The notes: generated by a model not told the origin, from the letters alone. A stretch of 64,000 bases of DNA from Stigmatella aurantiaca DW4/3-1 (GCF_000165485.1 NC_014623.1:1383501-1447500), one strand, 5' to 3'. Shown: positions 49,953 through 58,497, counted from the first letter of the stretch. Translations and numbers: made by a program.

Positions 49953-50429
49953 TCAGAGGGGGTAGACGTGGGTCCCCGACAGCCGGCACATCTCGAAGAT
50001 GACATCCATGCGCTCGAAGAGGGGCTCGGGGCGCAGCAGCACCTGGGCTTCCAGCCGGCCCACGCTCAGCAGGTCCACCTCGCCCTCGTCCACCGCGTGG
50101 TAGACGGCGTAGTTGGCCCGTACCAGGACGCGCCCCGTGCTTCCCTGCTCCACCTGGACGTTGGTGTAGAGGTGGCGGCAGGCGTACGGCACGGTGGCCT
50201 GCACCCGGTACAGGGACTTGACACGCTCCTCCATGGCGGCCCGGGAGGTACAGTGCAGGAGCGCCACCGGGACGCCCTGGAGGAAGTTTTCCCTCGGGAT
50301 GAGCCGGTAGTGGCCCTCGTCGGTGAAGCAACGCGGCCAGTGCGCCAAGGGCCCATCATCCAGGCTGGTGGCATACCGGTACAGCAGGGACGCAGCGGCT
50401 TGGTGGGTTTCGAGGGGGTCATCGTACAT
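49953..50429 (-). CDS. Ring-hydroxylating dioxygenase beta-subunit-like / SnoaL-fold protein
   Basis: A 158-residue protein with the cone-shaped NTF2-like fold: an N-terminal helix (AASLLYRYATSLDDG), CFTDEGHYRLIPRENF, then strands VRANYAVYHAVDEGE and LLSVGRLEAQVLL. The pattern best fits the beta subunit of aromatic-ring-hydroxylating dioxygenases, which has a structural role. No alpha subunit, ferredoxin or reductase gene lies nearby, so a stand-alone SnoaL-like function is equally possible. It diverges from hrcA with 213 bases between them. Confidence 0.7.
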   Translation of the reverse strand: MYDDPLETHQAAASLLYRYATSLDDGPLAHWPRCFTDEGHYRLIPRENFLQGVPVALLHCTSRAAMEERVKSLYRVQATVPYACRHLYTNVQVEQGSTGRVLVRANYAVYHAVDEGEVDLLSVGRLEAQVLLRPEPLFERMDVIFEMCRLSGTHVYPL

Positions 50430-50642
50430 GGCCCGCCATCTCAGGCTGTTCTGGCGCCTCGCTTCAAGGGCGGAAGTCCCGTCCTGCGGGTGGGGAGCAC
50501 TCCCAGGGGCCGTTGCTTGACTGCTTGGTGGTGGGGCCGGGATTGAACCGCTCCAAAGACCTTCTTACACTTCGGGTCCTCGTCGTCCGTGCGGCCCTCC
50601 TGGCCGAAGGGCGAAGCGGGGCAGTCGGGACTGTGAGCCGGG

Positions 50643-51680
50643 ATGTCGGAAGAGATAGGCGATCGCGAAAAGGAAGTCCTCCGGGCGGTTGTGCAGGAGT
50701 ACATCACCACGGGCGGACCGGTGGGCAGCCACCAGCTCAGCCGCAAGTCCGGGTTCGATGTCTCTTCGGCGACGTTGCGCAACGTGCTGGCGGATCTCGA
50801 GGAACTGGGCTTCCTGGAGAAGCCCCATACCTCGGCGGGGCGGGTGCCCACGGACCAGGGCTACCGCTTCTACGTGGACACACTGGTGCGGCTCAAGGAG
50901 CCGGCCCCGAGGGACCGGGAGTTCATCCACGCGGGGCTCGGCCAGGAGAAGAATGTCGGGGAGATGCTCTCCGAGGCCAGCCGGGTGCTGCACTCGCTCA
51001 CCCGGCACGCCAGCGTCGTCATTACCCCCCGCCCGGATGCCTCGGTGTTCCACCGCATCGAGTTTGTCCGGCTGCGCGAGGACCGGGTGCTCGCGGTGCT
51101 CGTGGGCAACGGCGGGCAGGTGCAGAACAAGGTCATCACCGTCGACTTCCCCATCACCTCGGACGAGCTGCTCAAGGCCTCCAACTTTTTGTCGGAGCTC
51201 TTGCGCGAGGTGCCCCTGGAAGAGGCGCGTGAGCGCATCCGCCAGGAGATGGACCAGGAGCAGGCGCTCTACAACGTGCTGACCTCCAAGGCGCTCAAGC
51301 TGGGCGCGGCGGCCACGGACCTGCAGACGCCCGAGTCCGAGCGCGTGCGCATCGAGGGCACCAACTCCTTCCTGGAACAGCCCGAGTTCGCCGACGTGGA
51401 GCGCATGCGCGCGCTCTTCAAGATGCTGGACGAGAAGCACAAGCTGCTGCAGCTGCTCGACCGCGTCCAGCGGGCCCGGGAGATGCAGATCTTCATCGGC
51501 GCCGAGAGCGAGTTCTCCGCCGCCGGGGAACTCACCGTGATTGCCAGCCCCTATGGCAGCCGCGAGCAGGTGCTCGGCTCGGTGGGGGTGATTGGGCCCA
51601 CGCGGATGAACTACCAGCGCGTCATCCCCCTGGTGAACTTCACCGCCCAGGTGCTCTCGCGCGTGCTGGGGCAGGACTAG
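50643..51680 (+). CDS. hrcA: Heat-inducible transcription repressor HrcA
   Basis: A 345-residue repressor that binds CIRCE operators to control groE/dnaK-type chaperone genes. The N-terminal winged helix is clear (VLRAVVQEYITTGGPVGS, SSATLRNVLADLEELGFLEKPHTSAG), followed by RVPTDQGYRFYVDTLV and the C-terminal GAF-like dimerization domain (IFIGAESEF, VIGPTRMNYQRVIPLVNF), all typical of HrcA. The usual grpE and dnaK neighbours are absent here, and no convincing CIRCE lies upstream. A stem-loop follows the stop codon. Confidence 0.95.
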   Translation: MSEEIGDREKEVLRAVVQEYITTGGPVGSHQLSRKSGFDVSSATLRNVLADLEELGFLEKPHTSAGRVPTDQGYRFYVDTLVRLKEPAPRDREFIHAGLGQEKNVGEMLSEASRVLHSLTRHASVVITPRPDASVFHRIEFVRLREDRVLAVLVGNGGQVQNKVITVDFPITSDELLKASNFLSELLREVPLEEARERIRQEMDQEQALYNVLTSKALKLGAAATDLQTPESERVRIEGTNSFLEQPEFADVERMRALFKMLDEKHKLLQLLDRVQRAREMQIFIGAESEFSAAGELTVIASPYGSREQVLGSVGVIGPTRMNYQRVIPLVNFTAQVLSRVLGQD

Positions 51681-51681
51681 C

Positions 51682-51702
51682 CCCGGGGACTTCCTCCCCG
51701 GG
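51682..51702. terminator. Hairpin between hrcA and the GH16 gene
   Basis: An 8-bp perfect stem, CCCGGGGA and TCCCCGGG, with a 5-base loop lies just after the hrcA stop, between convergent genes. No T tract is present on either side. Confidence 0.5.
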
Positions 51703-51739
51703 CGGCGGAGAGCGCCACCCGGGGGAGTGCTTCACACGC

Positions 51740-52945
51740 CTACTGGCGCTGCCACACCCGGACGTAGTCGACCTTCATGTACATCGGGAAGTCGGCCGGG
51801 TTGGGCTCCAGGTAGCCGGTGAAGATGCCGCTCAGGGCCAGGTTCAGGATGATGTGGAACGGCTTCTGGAACTCCTCCTTGTTGCCGGCGGTGATGTCCA
51901 CGGTGTGGACCGGCGAGGGATTGGTTTCCCGGTCCACGTACCAGCGGATCTGCGTGGGCTCCCACTCGATGCTGTACAGGTGGAACTGGGTGACGTTGCC
52001 CACGTTGATGTTGCTGGGCTGCTCGTTGTTCTGGCCGTCGGCCCAGGGGAACAGGCCGGTGCGCGAGTCCCAGAACACGTTCTGGAAGGTGCGCGTCTCG
52101 GTGTTCTTGTGCTCCATGATGTCGATCTCCCCGCAACTCGACCAGTTGGAGGCCATCGTGTCGTAGCGGTCCGCCGCGGGGGTGTAGGTCGTGGTCACCG
52201 TGTCATCGCACGCGGTGCCCATCATCCAGAAGGCTGGCCAGGTGCCCACGGCGCTGGGCATGGCGATGCGGGCCTCGACGCGGCCGTACTTCCAGGACTT
52301 CTTGCCCTTGGTCGTGATGCGGCCGGAGAACTGGAACCAGTCCCGGTTCTGGAGCCGCGTGGCGGTCTTGTTGTAGTCGGCGCGGATGACGAGGTTGCCG
52401 TCCTGCACGTACGTGTTCGACGGCCGGTACCACTCCCACTCGCCGTTGCCCCAGCCCGAGAAGCTCTGGTTGCCCGGGTTGAAGCCATTGCCCGCGTGGT
52501 AGCTCCAGTTGGCGGCGTTGGGCTGCCCATTGGTGCTGAAGGTGTCTTCCCAGACAACGGCCCAGCCACCCGTGGGGGGCGGCGTGGTGCCCCCGCCCAT
52601 GGTGAACTGCGCCCACGCGGTGTCCGTGGCGCCGCCGCTGGTGTTGCCAATGGTGAAGAAGTAGCGCACGGCCGCGCCGCTCGGCACGCCCGTGACGGTG
52701 TAGAGGTTGTTGTTGCCGCTGCGCGTCATCCGGAAGTTTTGCTGGCTGCCTCCGTTGAGCTGGTAGTGCAGGTCGGCCCAGGGCGCGTCGTTGACATAGA
52801 ACTGGATGCTGCTGCTGGAGGGCAGGGTATAGCCCGACGTGGCCGCTGAGGCCGCCGTCGCGAACAGCAGACAGAGGGACAGGGCGATGCCTTGGACCGT
52901 CACGAGCCGTTGGCTCCTGAGTTGGAGTGCTTTGCTACCACGCAT
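51740..52945 (-). CDS. Secreted GH16 endo-beta-1,3-glucanase with probable CBM56
   Basis: A 401-residue exported enzyme. The signal peptide ends near FATAASAA (residue 34). Residues 36-115 (SSSSIQFYVNDAPWADLHYQ onward) resemble the beta-1,3-glucan-binding CBM56 module. After a Gly/Pro/Thr linker comes a GH16 jelly-roll with the catalytic ExDxxE motif: E273, D275, E278 (GEIDIMEH). Motif and domain pairing suggest laminarinase-type cleavage of fungal or algal beta-1,3-glucan, useful for a predator or saprophyte. The ATG at 52945 has GAGGAG upstream. A pair of direct repeats lies in its promoter region. Confidence 0.93.
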   Translation of the reverse strand: MRGSKALQLRSQRLVTVQGIALSLCLLFATAASAATSGYTLPSSSSIQFYVNDAPWADLHYQLNGGSQQNFRMTRSGNNNLYTVTGVPSGAAVRYFFTIGNTSGGATDTAWAQFTMGGGTTPPPTGGWAVVWEDTFSTNGQPNAANWSYHAGNGFNPGNQSFSGWGNGEWEWYRPSNTYVQDGNLVIRADYNKTATRLQNRDWFQFSGRITTKGKKSWKYGRVEARIAMPSAVGTWPAFWMMGTACDDTVTTTYTPAADRYDTMASNWSSCGEIDIMEHKNTETRTFQNVFWDSRTGLFPWADGQNNEQPSNINVGNVTQFHLYSIEWEPTQIRWYVDRETNPSPVHTVDITAGNKEEFQKPFHIILNLALSGIFTGYLEPNPADFPMYMKVDYVRVWQRQ

Positions 52946-53072
52946 GGGAAACTCCTCATGAAAGCGGGTGGGCGTGAGCTGGAAACACAGACAGGCGGTC
53001 CGTGACTCTGCTCTCGGGCTTCATCCGCTTTTTGAATTTTGGCGGGGAGTACAGCAAGAACGACTGTTGCAT

Positions 53073-53099
53073 GTTTTAAAGCTTTGGTCACGTTTTAAA
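53073..53099. repeat. Direct repeat GTTTTAAA x2 upstream of the GH16 gene
   Basis: Two copies of GTTTTAAA begin at 53073 and 53092, 19 bases apart (nearly two helical turns), in the AT-richest part of the region upstream of the GH16 start codon (52945). Such a spacing suits a dimeric regulator, so an operator is possible. Confidence 0.4.
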
Positions 53100-53148
53100 C
53101 GAAACCGAGAAGGCGTATGGGAATGACCCGGTGTGTCATGGACAGGCG

Positions 53149-54123
53149 TTAGCCTTCACCGCGTTTCACCTGCTCCCAGGCCGCCAATACGTAGTCCAAC
53201 TCGGACTGACTCAGGGGCGGCCTCCAGGCGGAGGCCACCACCACGGGGGTGTATTTCAGACCCAGGCCAATGTCCTCGACGAGGCTGGCTTGTTGCTCGG
53301 GGTTGAGTTCCAGGAAGGACTGGCCCCGGGCAAAGCCCGGGCGCCATGCATAGGCCGCGTTGCGTGAGCCTGTGCGGAGCGTGGAGAGGAGCTGGGCCAG
53401 CAGCGCGCGGTGGACGAAGCTTCCGCCGCTGTTCTGGTTCTGCCAGACGTGGGCGGCCTCGTGGATGAGCGTCTCCCGGCACGCTTCGGTGAGGGTTCCG
53501 TCCGGGTGAAAGAGGGCGCCGCCCCAGGCACAGGGCAGATAGAGGGTGTTGCCCACCACATGCGGGGCCAGGCGCACCCAGTCCGTGGAGCCCCCCCGCT
53601 TGAGACGCACCACCGCGCAGTCGAGGGAGTCCCCGAAGATGCGTGCCAGCAGTTGGCGCTCGGCGGGGAGGAGGGGGCGCGAAGGGGGTTCCAGACAACC
53701 CAGGGTCAGCACCGCGTTGGTGGTGCCTTGGAGGGCGCGGATGAAGATGTCCACAGCGCCCCCCACCAGCCGGAGGCCTGTCTTCCAGAGGCCGTGCGCG
53801 AGCCGTCTCGCGGCGTGGCGTCCCTGTCCCTGGGATGCCAGCCGGAGTGCGTCCTTCACCCCCAGGGCAAGACAGAACGGCGCTTCGAGGAGGGTTCGGA
53901 ATACGTCCCGGAGGATGCCCGTGGCCACGTCCACCAGCGTCAGCGTGGCGTCCAGGAGCCGCGTGCCGAACTCCCGCACGGGCTTGGAAAGCGGCCCCAG
54001 GCTTGGGCTGTGCCGTTCAAGCAGGCGCTGGGCGGCGCCGAGGGCGTGGGTGGCCCCCCGGATGGGTGCCTGGAAAAATGCCTTGTCGGCCTTGCGCACG
54101 AGCGATGGAAAAGGCTCCGCCAC
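53149..54123 (-). CDS. HExxH protein resembling DUF4157 peptidases
   Basis: A 324-residue protein from GTG 54123, with no signal peptide. The C-terminal part shows a zinc-metallopeptidase motif, H221-E222-x2-H225 in HEAAHVWQNQ, with the preceding IFGDSLDCAVVRL and NTLYLP segments. This arrangement is like the DUF4157 domain, often found near contractile injection systems as an effector-associated protease. The N-terminal half is helical and of unknown function. No injection-system genes are in the window. It is followed closely by the lipid kinase on the same strand (28 bases), read into it. Confidence 0.65.
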   Translation of the reverse strand: MAEPFPSLVRKADKAFFQAPIRGATHALGAAQRLLERHSPSLGPLSKPVREFGTRLLDATLTLVDVATGILRDVFRTLLEAPFCLALGVKDALRLASQGQGRHAARRLAHGLWKTGLRLVGGAVDIFIRALQGTTNAVLTLGCLEPPSRPLLPAERQLLARIFGDSLDCAVVRLKRGGSTDWVRLAPHVVGNTLYLPCAWGGALFHPDGTLTEACRETLIHEAAHVWQNQNSGGSFVHRALLAQLLSTLRTGSRNAAYAWRPGFARGQSFLELNPEQQASLVEDIGLGLKYTPVVVASAWRPPLSQSELDYVLAAWEQVKRGEG

Positions 54124-54151
54124 CCTTCCAGGCTAACCGAACCGGGGGCGC

Positions 54152-55135
54152 TCAGTTCGGGGAGGTGGGTGGGGCCGGGGCGAAGACACGCAGGGCGGAA
54201 GGGACCAGCTCGAAGCGCATGGGCGTCTGGCCGATGAGCTCGCCGTCCGCGTTCACTTCCTGCGAGGGCTCTGCCTCCACGAACAGCCGGGAGGTCTGCA
54301 AGGTGGTGACGGCGGGATGGTCCACGTGCTCGCCGCTGCGCAGCGAGAAGGCCACGCGCGCCAGGGTGGAGAGATCCTGGATGTGGCCCAGGCCGGTGCC
54401 CTCGCGGCCGGCCTCGGCGGAAGGGGCGGTGATGGCATAGACGTGCAGCATGCGGTCATCGAGCGCGGCATCGGGCGCCACCATGTTGCCCGCGCCGTGG
54501 TAGCGGCCATTGCCCACCACGAGCTGCAACACATCGAGTTCGAGCGTGTCCGTGTCGGTCTTCAGCCAGACGCGGAAGGGTTGGTGCTCCCAGGCCTCGG
54601 CGGCGGCGGCGATGGGATAGGCCAGCTTGCCGATCCGCTGCTTGAGGCGCTTGTTGAGCCGCTTGGCGATGGCGGTGGCGAGGCCGAGGCTCGCCGCGTT
54701 GAGGAAGGGCCGGCCATTGGCGAGCCCCACGTCCACCCGGGCCGTGTAGCCCTGGGCGATGATTTCACAGGCGGCCTCGATGGAGGCCGGGATGCCCAGG
54801 GAGCGGGCGAAGTCATTGCCGGTGCCGAGCGGCAAAACGCCGAGCGTCACGTCCCGGCCCAGCAGGGGCGTGATGACCCCGCTCAGGGTGCCGTCTCCTC
54901 CCCCGATGAGAATGCGCCGGGCGCCTTGTTGAACGGCCTCGGCCAGGACCTGGGGCATGCGGCGCGGCTGGGTGAGCGCATGGCAGCCCATCAGCGTGAC
55001 GCCTTGGGCGGTCAGCGCCTGGCGGGCTGCTTCAAAGGCCTCCCGCCCCGAGCGGGACTTGGTGTTCACGACCAGTACGGCGGGCCCCTCGTCGAGAGCA
55101 TGCCGCTTCGGGGGAGCGATGAGAGCCGTTTCCAG
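54152..55135 (-). CDS. Diacylglycerol kinase-type lipid kinase, probable CTG start
   Basis: A 327-residue kinase of the DgkB/YegS family. Visible: N-terminal ABC motif VLVVNTKSRSG, nucleotide-binding GGGDGTLSGV, and LPLGTGNDFARSL. It phosphorylates diacylglycerol or a related lipid in membrane turnover. The first GTG (55069) would cut off the first beta strand. The open frame upstream has only a CTG at 55133-55135 as a plausible initiator, preceded by a strong AAGGAGGG site (55143-55150) with 7 bases of spacing; an in-frame stop lies 15 codons further up. CTG initiation is therefore inferred. Confidence 0.88.
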   Translation of the reverse strand: METALIAPPKRHALDEGPAVLVVNTKSRSGREAFEAARQALTAQGVTLMGCHALTQPRRMPQVLAEAVQQGARRILIGGGDGTLSGVITPLLGRDVTLGVLPLGTGNDFARSLGIPASIEAACEIIAQGYTARVDVGLANGRPFLNAASLGLATAIAKRLNKRLKQRIGKLAYPIAAAAEAWEHQPFRVWLKTDTDTLELDVLQLVVGNGRYHGAGNMVAPDAALDDRMLHVYAITAPSAEAGREGTGLGHIQDLSTLARVAFSLRSGEHVDHPAVTTLQTSRLFVEAEPSQEVNADGELIGQTPMRFELVPSALRVFAPAPPTSPN

Positions 55136-55214
55136 GGTGAGACCCTCCTTCTTTCCGGCAATGGAAGGTGCGCACGCTCACACTGAAGGAGAAGGGGGGC
55201 CTCCCTTTCGGGGA

Positions 55215-55831
55215 TTACCGAGGGTGAACGCTCCCGGTGACCGTGGCCTCGATGCTGTTCGATGGAGAACCGAGGAGGAATTCCAGGACGCTGGGAACGC
55301 CGTGGAGCGGGAAGGGCTGCGGCTTGGGGACTCCGTCCAGGTCCAGGGCTCCGGGGAAGGGCGCGCCGTTGAAGAGGGTCATGTGGAAGGGCGCGGGGCC
55401 GCGCGGCAGCTCGATGGGGGTGAAGGTGACCTGCCCGTTCACCTGCTCCAGCTGGAACGTAAGGCCGTAGCCACTCTCCAGCGCGGGAATGACGCGGTCC
55501 TGGAGCACCTGGGAAGGCGTGCCTCCGAACTGAACCGTGACGGGGCTGGTGTCGACCTGGAGTGCCGGTGGGGAGCCGGTGTACCGGGTGAACGTGGCCG
55601 CCTCGAAGCTGATGGTGAACGGGACGCTCTGGCCCACCAGCTCCGCGAAGAGTAGAGTTGTCCGTTCGGGCCCGGCGAGATCAATGGAAGTTCCAGCCTG
55701 CCCGTGGCTGACGGCGTGGCCGTTCCGGCCGCTCCACCACAGGCCAGGATCATCCATGCGAGCACACACGTACCAAGCTGCCAGGTTCTCAAGGGTCGCC
55801 CTTTTCTGGTGGCCGTCTTCTTCCAGGGCAT
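55215..55831 (-). pseudogene. Lipoprotein gene with an apparent frameshift
   Basis: From ATG 55831 the minus strand encodes a basic start (MPWKKTATRKGRPLRTW), a hydrophobic stretch and a good lipobox (ILACGG), then ATPSATGRLELPL. The mature protein seems to continue in another frame (from about 55680: TLLFAELVGQSVPFTIS to the stop at 55215), where codon use and folding pattern look coding. Neither frame has a stop across the junction, so the switch point lies somewhere about 55660-55700. It may be a true frameshift or a base-call error. I do not recognise the family; the ORF in the second frame alone lacks a signal peptide. Confidence 0.6.
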
Positions 55832-55939
55832 GGGAGGGGATTGCGCGCTCTGCGACAAGCACATCGCGCGGCCGAAGGGGGGGGCGAATCCTGCCATCTC
55901 TGAACGCTGGCATTCAGCCCGACTGTGGCGCTCAGCCCG

Positions 55940-57049
55940 TCATGGCATTGCCAGAGCTGTGGCCATGCCCGGCTCCTGGGCGAGTTCCTGGAGCCGGTGC
56001 GCCAGGAAGTGCATCATGCTCCGGCGGATGATCTCCCGGTTCATGGATTGCGGCACGTACGCATCTCCGAGCACCTGCTTCAGCCTGTCCGTGCGGAAGT
56101 GCCACGTCGAATCCGCGAAGGGTTTGTTCTTCTTGATGATGCGGTGAATCTCGGCATCGACCTCGAGCTGCGGAGGCCCGAACACCACGCGCAATCCCAA
56201 CAGGGACCCCGCGGGTTCCAGCGCCTCCGCCACCCGGAGGCTCTCGTCCCCGACGCAGTGGAAGATCTCCACGGGTTGGCGATGGGCCTCCGCTCTCAGG
56301 AGTTCCCGGGCGCGGCGGACCACCGTGTCGATGCACACCAGGTTCAACCGGGCATCCTCTTTCAGATCGAGATGGATCTGCCCGGCGTTCCTCCGCTTCC
56401 CATGCAGGATGCCCTCCGCGAGGCAAAACAATCCAAAGCTCACCCCCGTGGACCAGCCCGTGGCCTGGTGGCCGATAACGGCGCTCGGTCTGAAGAGCGT
56501 CAACGGTAATTTCATCTCTTGGTGATGCTGAAAGAGGTTCGTCTCGGCGGCCCACTTGCTCAGTTGGTAGGCATTGATGAGCCTGGGCGTGAAATGGAGG
56601 GCCTCGTGCACCTCCTCGACATCAAACCCGGCGGTATAGGCGGTGGAGACATGGTAGAAGCGCTGGCAGCGGCGCGCGTGCCGTGCGGTCAACGCATACA
56701 GCGTGGAGGACGCCATCACGTTCTGCTCCATCGCGGGCAGGATCTTCTTGAGCGAGTAGCTCATCTCCGCGGCGGAGTTCCACACATGTGTCACGTCTTC
56801 GAGGATGCGCGGGTGGAGCGTGCTCCGGAGGTCGCGGAAGTCCACCTCCACGGTGGACAGCAATTCCCAGTGCCTGTCATTCAGGATGAGGCCAAAACCT
56901 CGCGCTGCTTCCCCGGCTGCCGCGCGGACCCGGGCTCCTGCCGGATCGTTCCGCGACAAGGTCTTCACGCGATGGCCCTCTGCCAGCAGGCTCGCTACCA
57001 AGGCGCTGCCAAGAAACCCCGTCGCACCCGTGATCAGAATCGTCCTCAT
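55940..57049 (-). CDS. Extended-SDR / thioester-reductase-like NAD(P)-binding protein
   Basis: About 369 residues from ATG 57049; the frame continues upstream but those residues look non-coding. The Rossmann GxxGxxG motif is at ITGATGFLGSAL, with the SDR catalytic pair in NAYQLSKWAAE (Tyr, Lys) and the motif FRPSAVIGH. These belong to the thioester-reductase / fatty acyl-CoA reductase branch (NAD_binding_4), which reduces acyl thioesters to aldehydes or alcohols. It stands alone, with no carrier-protein domain, so its acyl donor is unknown. It diverges from a small lipoprotein gene. Confidence 0.82.
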   Translation of the reverse strand: MRTILITGATGFLGSALVASLLAEGHRVKTLSRNDPAGARVRAAAGEAARGFGLILNDRHWELLSTVEVDFRDLRSTLHPRILEDVTHVWNSAAEMSYSLKKILPAMEQNVMASSTLYALTARHARRCQRFYHVSTAYTAGFDVEEVHEALHFTPRLINAYQLSKWAAETNLFQHHQEMKLPLTLFRPSAVIGHQATGWSTGVSFGLFCLAEGILHGKRRNAGQIHLDLKEDARLNLVCIDTVVRRARELLRAEAHRQPVEIFHCVGDESLRVAEALEPAGSLLGLRVVFGPPQLEVDAEIHRIIKKNKPFADSTWHFRTDRLKQVLGDAYVPQSMNREIIRRSMMHFLAHRLQELAQEPGMATALAMP

Positions 57050-57321
57050 CAGAGTATTTACTGGGTCTCCTGTTTCTGGAACATCACCTCTCAGGCACAG
57101 GGATGTGTCGGACCATTCGCGCTTTGCGTGACAACCGCCTGGGAAGCCAGGTGCTGGCGAACCTCGTCGCCCTGCGGCTTCGCCCATGAGGCCCCATGGC
57201 TCAATGCAGGAGCGGGAGGCAATGATCACCTCCCACTGGTCCAGGGAGGGTGTTCTCACCGATACTCGGCGGTTGGCACAGGGCGTTCCATGCTCTGGCC
57301 GTTCACCCGAGGAGAGCTGTC

Positions 57322-57669
57322 ATGCACCGGAAGAGGATGCTCTGGGGAGTTGCCGCTTGCTTCGCGCTGGCCCTCGCCGCTTGTGGGACCCCGGAACTCG
57401 AGGGGGAAGCGGCTGTTTCAGCGCCGGAACTGGAGCAGGGCATTGGCGTGACGCCTTTGTGCCCGAGCGACATGTATTACGTGGGCACCATTCAATCCAA
57501 GACGGAGTGGGCGGCCTCCTGTGGTGGCTGCACCACCTCTGGGCTCGCGGGGCGCAAGGGCACGGTCTATGAGCGTTGCTGCCGCCAGGACCGGGCGGGG
57601 GACGCGGGACCGGTGTGTGGGGCCTGGACGCTGATCAAATCCGTCTGTCAGGTGTGCGGGCCAGAATGA
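57322..57669 (+). CDS. Small Cys-rich lipoprotein
   Basis: About 115 residues from ATG 57322 with GAGGAGAG upstream. A lipoprotein signal with lipobox ALAAC is followed by a mature part of about 95 residues rich in cysteine: CPSDMYY, CGGC, CC and CQVC, enough for four or five disulphides. Gly-rich loops suggest a small disulphide-stabilised extracytoplasmic domain. No known family. A hairpin follows the stop. Confidence 0.75.
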   Translation: MHRKRMLWGVAACFALALAACGTPELEGEAAVSAPELEQGIGVTPLCPSDMYYVGTIQSKTEWAASCGGCTTSGLAGRKGTVYERCCRQDRAGDAGPVCGAWTLIKSVCQVCGPE

Positions 57670-57678
57670 CGCCCGCCG

Positions 57679-57713
57679 CAGCCCCTCTTCCCGAGGTTGG
57701 GGATGAGGGGCTG
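57679..57713. terminator. Bidirectional hairpin between lipoprotein and HAD genes
   Basis: Stem CAGCCCCTC with GAGGGGCTG (9 bp), one T:T mismatch, then TCCC with GGGA (4 bp) and a 7-base loop. It lies between two convergent genes, 10 bases after the first stop and 9 before the other. There is no T tract. Confidence 0.55.
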
Positions 57714-57721
57714 GCTGTGGC

Positions 57722-58441
57722 TCAGCGGGGCTCTTCGTCCTCGGGCGCTGCGTTCAGGCCCGCCTCGCCCCAGGGCCATGTGCGCGGCGAGGCTTCGTAG
57801 CGCTCCAGCAACTCCGCTGGATCCTTCATCAGCACCCGGCAGCCCGCCGCTTCCAGGTCTCTGGCGGAGAAGCCACCGCACAGCACGCCCACCGTGGGCA
57901 GGCTCAGCTTGCCGGCGGCGATCGCGTCATAGGGCGTGTCGCCGACCACCCCGGTGGTGCTGACATCGGGACGGCCCAGCCGCTGCAGCGCCGCTTCGAA
58001 GATGTCCGGGTGCGGCTTGCTCTTGTCCGCGTCGTCCTTGGACGTGGCCTCCTCGAACAGCCCTTCGATGCGGCACAGCGCCACGTAGTGCTTCAGCTCG
58101 TCTCCCTTGGCGCTGGAGGCCAGGGCAATGCGCACGCCTCCCTCGCGCAGCCGCTCGAACAGCTCCCGCACCTTCGGGAAGGCGCGTATCTTGGGCAGGA
58201 ACTCCTTCAGAAAGAGCTGGGCGCGGTACTCGTCCAGGTCTTTGCCAAAGCGCTCCAGCTCTTCGTCCGTGAAGAACACCGGCAGAAGCTGATCGGCACC
58301 CTTGCCGATCTGGCTGCGCACATGCGCGAAGGGCACGTCCCGGCCAAACTCCAGGAACGCCCGCCGCCATGCCTCGGCATGCTCATCCACCGAGTCCACC
58401 AACGTCCCATCCACGTCGAAGATGATGTTTTCCACCATCAT
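57722..58441 (-). CDS. HAD-superfamily phosphatase (beta-phosphoglucomutase-like group)
   Basis: About 239 residues from ATG 58441, which follows a GGGGAGG site. HAD motif I is FDVDGTLVDS (nucleophile and acid Asp in DVD), motif II is LASSAKGD, the Lys/Pro motif is KSKPHPDIF, and motif IV is VVGDTPYDAIAAG. The cap insertion between motif I and II is of the helical C1 type, as in phosphoglycolate phosphatase and beta-phosphoglucomutase. Substrate not predictable from sequence. It reads away from a lipoprotein gene on the same strand whose stop is about 57 bases upstream. Confidence 0.9.
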   Translation of the reverse strand: MMVENIIFDVDGTLVDSVDEHAEAWRRAFLEFGRDVPFAHVRSQIGKGADQLLPVFFTDEELERFGKDLDEYRAQLFLKEFLPKIRAFPKVRELFERLREGGVRIALASSAKGDELKHYVALCRIEGLFEEATSKDDADKSKPHPDIFEAALQRLGRPDVSTTGVVGDTPYDAIAAGKLSLPTVGVLCGGFSARDLEAAGCRVLMKDPAELLERYEASPRTWPWGEAGLNAAPEDEEPR

Positions 58442-58497
58442 CTGCACCTCCCCGGCGGGAAGGTGGGGATGGGTTCATCCAAAGACAAGGTGGGAGT

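Noticed and set aside
50490-50520. A CIRCE operator upstream of hrcA (AGCACTC with a partner half)
   Set aside because: Only one half-site matches; the other half lacks the GAGTGCTAA pattern at the right distance.
50521-50600. A possible tRNA on the minus strand (GGTTCAATCCCGGCCCCACCA)
   Set aside because: The T-arm-like sequence is there, but its stem pairs at only three of five positions, and no D-arm, anticodon arm or 5' acceptor half could be matched.
57270-57300. A sigma54 promoter upstream of the Cys-rich lipoprotein (TTGGCACAGGGCGTTCC)
   Set aside because: The -12 element reads TTCC in place of TTGC and the GG-GC spacing is wrong.
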